Positions 45,073 to 47,951 of a DNA stretch of 47,951 nt are shown here, piece after piece (position 1 is the stretch's first letter; the number at the start of each line of letters is the position of its first letter). Source of the stretch: Planctomycetaceae bacterium (GTDB lineage Bacteria > Planctomycetota > Planctomycetia > Pirellulales > Pirellulaceae); NCBI GenBank assembly GCA_005798335.1, contig SYJV01000107.1:1-47951 (forward strand), read 5' to 3'. Made by a program: the position numbers and the translations under genes. The notes beneath the pieces are model-generated. The model was not told where the DNA came from, ran no database searches, and saw nothing but the letters and a program-made list of their open reading frames with translations.

Positions 45073-45591
45073 TTAGATGAGCTGCTTAAGCGCTGCTGCC
45101 GCACCGGCATAATTGGGCTCGTGAGTTACTTCAGGCACTATTTCCGCATAGACAACTTTGCCTGTCGAGTCCAAGACATAGACGGCTCGAGCCAGTAGCT
45201 TTAGTTCGTCGATCATAACTCCCCACGCGGCACCAAAGCTGTGCGTTTGGTAGTCGCTGCCCACGCGCATGTTTTTGATACCCTCGGCACCGCAAAAGCG
45301 ATTCTGCGCGAATGGCAAATCAAGGCTCACCGTCAGTGCATTGATCTTGTCGCCCATGGAAGCGAGTTCTTCATTGAACTTCTTCGTTTGAATTTGGCAA
45401 ACACCTGTGTCGAGCGACGGAACAATCGAGACCAATGTCGGCTTACCTGCCAAGTCCGATTTGCGAATCGTCTTAAACCCACCTTCAAAATAATGCAGGG
45501 TAAATTCTGGAGCGGCGCTGCCAACCTTGACTTCGTCCCCTGCCAACGTCATCGGATTCCCTTTGAACGTTATCACACCAGTGCGTGCCAT
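45073..45591 (-). CDS. tpx: Thiol peroxidase Tpx
   Basis: 172 residues from the ATG at 45591, behind GAAGG. Atypical 2-Cys peroxiredoxin: the peroxidatic Cys is in VPSLDTGVCQIQTKKFNEEL and the resolving Cys in FAQNRFCGAEGI. TLVSIVPS and EIVPEVTHEPNYAGA complete the family pattern. It reduces lipid and hydrogen peroxides with thioredoxin. An in-frame start at 45630 would add 13 residues before the conserved GVITFKGNPMTL and is rejected. It stands alone beside purM. Confidence 0.95.
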   Translation of the reverse strand: MARTGVITFKGNPMTLAGDEVKVGSAAPEFTLHYFEGGFKTIRKSDLAGKPTLVSIVPSLDTGVCQIQTKKFNEELASMGDKINALTVSLDLPFAQNRFCGAEGIKNMRVGSDYQTHSFGAAWGVMIDELKLLARAVYVLDSTGKVVYAEIVPEVTHEPNYAGAAAALKQLI

Positions 45592-45815
45592 CGTTATACC
45601 TTCAATGTTATTAGTTAATCCCGAACCCAACAGTACCTATCACACTTAAACGCAAGTTTGCGATTTCAAGAAATTGGCAATTCAGTGCGTTTGGCCAAAA
45701 TGTAGGCAAAGCGAATGAACATTCAAGGGCGTCACTGGGGACTGGCTGAACGAATCACGACTAATTGTGGACCCTGCAGGTTCAATTCCTGCGGTTTGAT
45801 TCTGATTGTCACCGA

Positions 45816-46877
45816 CTATTTCCAGCGCGAGTGGCCAGAGCCCTCGATGACGTGGCCAATGGTCCAGCATTTCAGTCCCTGCCTAGTTACAAACTCGCTG
45901 ATCGTTTTAAAATAGAACGGGTTGATCACCAAAGCCAATCCAATACCCATGTTAAACACGTGAGTCATCTCATCATCGGGGATCTGTCCAAGCTGTGACA
46001 ACCAGCGAAATACCGGAGGAATCTCCCAGGAGTCGCGCTCGAATACTATATCGACTCGCGATGGCAGAATTCGCTCGGTGTTTTCCAGCAAACCGCCGCC
46101 GGTAATATGCGCAATACCTTTGACGACATTTTTCACACGATAGTGTGCTAGAACTTGGCGCACGAGTTTGGCGTAAATGACCGTCGGTTCGAGCAAGGTT
46201 TGCCCAACGGTTGTTCCGAGTTGATCAACGAATTGGTCGGTAGCTAGCCCAGCTTTTTCAAAAACTACTTTTCGCACCAAACTAAAACCATTGGAATGCA
46301 AACCGGAGGAATTCACTCCCAGAACAATATCTCCAGCGGAAATTTGCTTTCCCGTCACCAAATGCCTGCGTTCGACGACTCCCACGCAGAAACCCGCCAG
46401 ATCGTAATCGCCGGGTTGGTAGATGTCCGGCATGATCGCTGTTTCACCGCCTAGCAACGCGCAGTCTGCAGTCACGCAGCCGCGACTGATGCCATCGACA
46501 ATTTGTTCCAGCAGCGCGGGTTCATCGCGGCTCATCGCCACATAGTCGAGAAAGAACAGAGGCTCGGCACCACAGCATAAAATGTCGTTTACGCACATGG
46601 CAACCAAATCGATACCCACCGAATCGTGTTTGCCCATCCGCTGCGCGACTTTCAACTTCGTCCCGACGCCATCCGTTCCCGAAACTAGGATCGGATCAAT
46701 GTAATTGCGTTTGAACAGCGCGTCAGCAAAATCGAGGCGAAACAGGCCAGCGAAACCACCGTCATTTCGTACTACCCGCGGACAAAACGTCCGATGCATT
46801 AACTTGGGAAGCCGCTTCATGGACTCTTCGTAGAGCTCCAGGTCGACGCCGCTGTCCTTGTAGGTTGTGGGGCTCAT
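45816..46877 (-). CDS. purM: Phosphoribosylformylglycinamidine cyclo-ligase PurM
   Basis: 353 residues from the ATG at 46877, behind TGGAGA. It starts [19 protein letters not shown], with [75 protein letters not shown], and [19 protein letters not shown], all typical AIR synthetase segments. It makes aminoimidazole ribonucleotide from FGAM with ATP in purine synthesis. A longer start at 46934 is not supported. No other pur gene is nearby. Confidence 0.95.
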   Translation of the reverse strand: MSPTTYKDSGVDLELYEESMKRLPKLMHRTFCPRVVRNDGGFAGLFRLDFADALFKRNYIDPILVSGTDGVGTKLKVAQRMGKHDSVGIDLVAMCVNDILCCGAEPLFFLDYVAMSRDEPALLEQIVDGISRGCVTADCALLGGETAIMPDIYQPGDYDLAGFCVGVVERRHLVTGKQISAGDIVLGVNSSGLHSNGFSLVRKVVFEKAGLATDQFVDQLGTTVGQTLLEPTVIYAKLVRQVLAHYRVKNVVKGIAHITGGGLLENTERILPSRVDIVFERDSWEIPPVFRWLSQLGQIPDDEMTHVFNMGIGLALVINPFYFKTISEFVTRQGLKCWTIGHVIEGSGHSRWK

Positions 46878-47284
46878 TGATATCTCCAAGAACGAAAGCC
46901 TCCCATTATGTCCAGACTTGTCAACTTTGCCCATGAGGCAGAAAGTAGAACGATTGTCCCAATCGACTTCTGAGCGGATGCGATTGGTGATTCAGAGCGT
47001 TTTTCTGAATTGTGAGTGATTGAGGAAGAGATGCTTTGGCTTGTGAGCGACTGGAGCAATTGGGGACAATTGCTCTACTCTCTGTTAAGTTAGCGCAATT
47101 GGACAATCTTTCCGCTCGGATGAGAATTTCCAGCGCATGAACTTATCGGTTTTTCCGAATTCAACACAGGGTCGTAGCCGATTTCAACGGTTGTGCGGAG
47201 TGCGACCCCGCTTATCGCAGCCGCGAACCCATGACCCAAAGTCGGCAGAGGAACTGTCGACCGAATGCGTAAAGGATGTCGCAG
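46878..47284. other. Intergenic region between purM and the Cys-rich lipoprotein
   Basis: 407 bp without an accepted gene. A perfect hairpin GAGCAATT-GGGGAC-AATTGCTC lies at 47054-47075, with no T-run. The divergent promoters of purM and the lipoprotein gene should lie here, but none was clear by eye. Confidence 0.5.
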
Positions 47285-47584
47285 ATGAAGCGTACGATGA
47301 TCGCCTTGACCCTTTTGACGTTAACGTTTGCGGGTACCGGTTGCCAGCATATGCAGCGCAAAAACTGCAACAGTTGCAATGGACCGATCGGTTGCCGACC
47401 TTGCAATCTCGGTTGGCAGCGCGGTGGCACCGATTACCAGCGTTTTCTTGGTCACTCTCAGCACGGTGCCCATGTTCCGGACGCCCAAGGTAACACAGGA
47501 ACCGCCCAAGTTGCATACCCATATTACACCACGCGCGGTCCTCGCGATTTCTTGTTGAACAATCCGCCAACGATCGGCAACTAG
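47285..47584 (+). CDS. Small Cys-rich lipoprotein
   Basis: 99 residues from the ATG at 47285. A lipobox FAGTGC ends the signal peptide (MKRTMIALTLLTLTFAGTGC), then QHMQRKNCNSCNGPIGCRPCNLGW, with four Cys in CxxC-x4-CxxC spacing, and an uncharged tail with YPYYTTRGPRDFLLNNPP. The Cys spacing suggests metal binding or disulfides. Short lipoproteins with the YYTTRGPRDFLxxNPP ending are common in planctomycetes; function unknown. Confidence 0.75.
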   Translation: MKRTMIALTLLTLTFAGTGCQHMQRKNCNSCNGPIGCRPCNLGWQRGGTDYQRFLGHSQHGAHVPDAQGNTGTAQVAYPYYTTRGPRDFLLNNPPTIGN

Positions 47585-47617
47585 CCAGCCCATGATGCGA
47601 GGCCAGGGTTAAATTCG

Positions 47618-47692
47618 AATGTAGGATGGGCACTCTTGCCCGTCGCCGTCGTAGGTCTCTGGAAAGACGGGCAAGAGCGCCCATCCTACATT
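47618..47692. repeat. Inverted repeat, dispersed-element type
   Basis: Arms of 27 bp at 47618-47644 and 47666-47692 pair with one mismatch (core TAGGATGGGC-x-CTCTTGCCC) around a 21-nt spacer. It lies just after the lipoprotein gene; no T-tract follows. It could stabilise mRNA 3' ends or be a REP-like element. Confidence 0.7.
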
Positions 47693-47751
47693 CCGCAGTG
47701 CCCAAGCGGTTAGCGGTCAATTGTTAGGCGAGCGGCTGATGGGAATTTACC

Positions 47752-47811
47752 AATACAAGCCCGACGCGCAAGCGAGTGAGAGCCTGGATTGACACGAGCC
47801 TGGATTGACAC
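47752..47811. repeat. Degraded half copy of the palindromic repeat plus 16-bp tandem
   Basis: AATACAAGCCCG-x-CGCAAGCGAGTGA (47752-47779) matches one arm of 44763-44897 with one change. It is followed by two exact copies of GAGCCTGGATTGACAC (47780-47795 and 47796-47811), and then by CACTCGCT, the start of the opposite arm, which is otherwise lost. Confidence 0.65.
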
Positions 47812-47951
47812 ACTCGCTCGTATCTTGAAATTACGGGCAATTTACAGGTCGATGTTACCTGTGATTGCTAGCTTTCGCTAGAGGCGGAAGAATATCGTCT
47901 TGTCGTTCGTGAGGAGCGTTTACCACTCGCTGTGGCTTTGACCACTTGCGC

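Larger units (their letters stand above)
47585..47951. other. Terminal intergenic region with repeats
   Basis: 367 bp to the window edge with no gene seen. Holds the inverted repeat 47618-47692 and the repeat fragment with a 16-bp tandem at 47752-47811. Confidence 0.55.

Noticed and set aside
45776-45792. Perfect T-arm (GCAGG-TTCAATT-CCTGC) suggesting a tRNA gene
   Set aside because: No matching acceptor stem and only a three- or four-pair anticodon-like stem with an eight-base loop upstream; at most a tRNA 3' fragment or chance.

Overview
The window reads as a chromosomal segment of a planctomycete, most likely Pirellulales. This rests on family content: a DUF1549/DUF1553 protein paired with a DUF1501 protein, a DUF1559 pseudopilin next to a small lipoprotein, futalosine-pathway MqnD, duplicated CNNM/DUF21 proteins, and several palindromic repeats. 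No rRNA, complete tRNA, CRISPR array or phage module was seen. All assignments come from reading translations by eye; no searches were run.

Layout. 0-4.8 kb (+): the tail of an unknown gene, error-prone polymerase DnaE2, and an Rpn-type PD-(D/E)XK nuclease. 4.9-9.1 kb (-): a large two-ATPase FtsK/SpoIIIE/EssC-like membrane protein preceded by a 78-residue WXG100-like protein, which looks like a minimal type VII-like pair. 9.1-11.8 kb: a candidate small RNA with terminator, an exported SH3-TPR protein, a HAMP-like membrane protein and a Flp pilin. 12.0-17.8 kb (+): ABC-2 permease, two CNNM proteins and an exported D-aminoacylase-like amidohydrolase. 18.0-19.4 kb (-): DUF1559 pseudopilin and lipoprotein. 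19.4-22.5 kb is a gene graveyard: an MbcA/ParS/Xre antitoxin whose RES toxin is cut to 31 residues, between two decayed copies of a WD40 gene.

23.8-35.4 kb (-) is the most interesting part. A small secreted protein, an ECF sigma factor, a one-helix membrane protein in the anti-sigma position, a secreted Tyr-rich protein, two tandem paralogous exported proteins, a roughly 1,560-residue exported SH3-TPR-CHAT protease, and a two-haem-motif cytochrome-like protein lie in one direction. Three sites with the same architecture (on the minus strand GGGAAG, exactly 16 nt, CGTT) sit ahead of the first gene, the Tyr-rich gene and the cytochrome gene. They look like promoters of the local ECF sigma factor and tie the island into one autoregulated regulon. 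The CHAT gene carries a frameshift and the first gene an in-frame TGA, so the system may be decaying, or the assembly may contain errors.

35.8-47.6 kb (mostly -): MMPL transporter overlapping mqnD, a YedK/HMCES-type protein, a cutA pseudogene split by a 131-bp palindromic MITE-like element with 10-bp flanking duplications, the DUF1501 and DUF1549/1553 pair, thiol peroxidase, purM and a Cys-rich lipoprotein. Palindromic repeats occupy several intergenic gaps.
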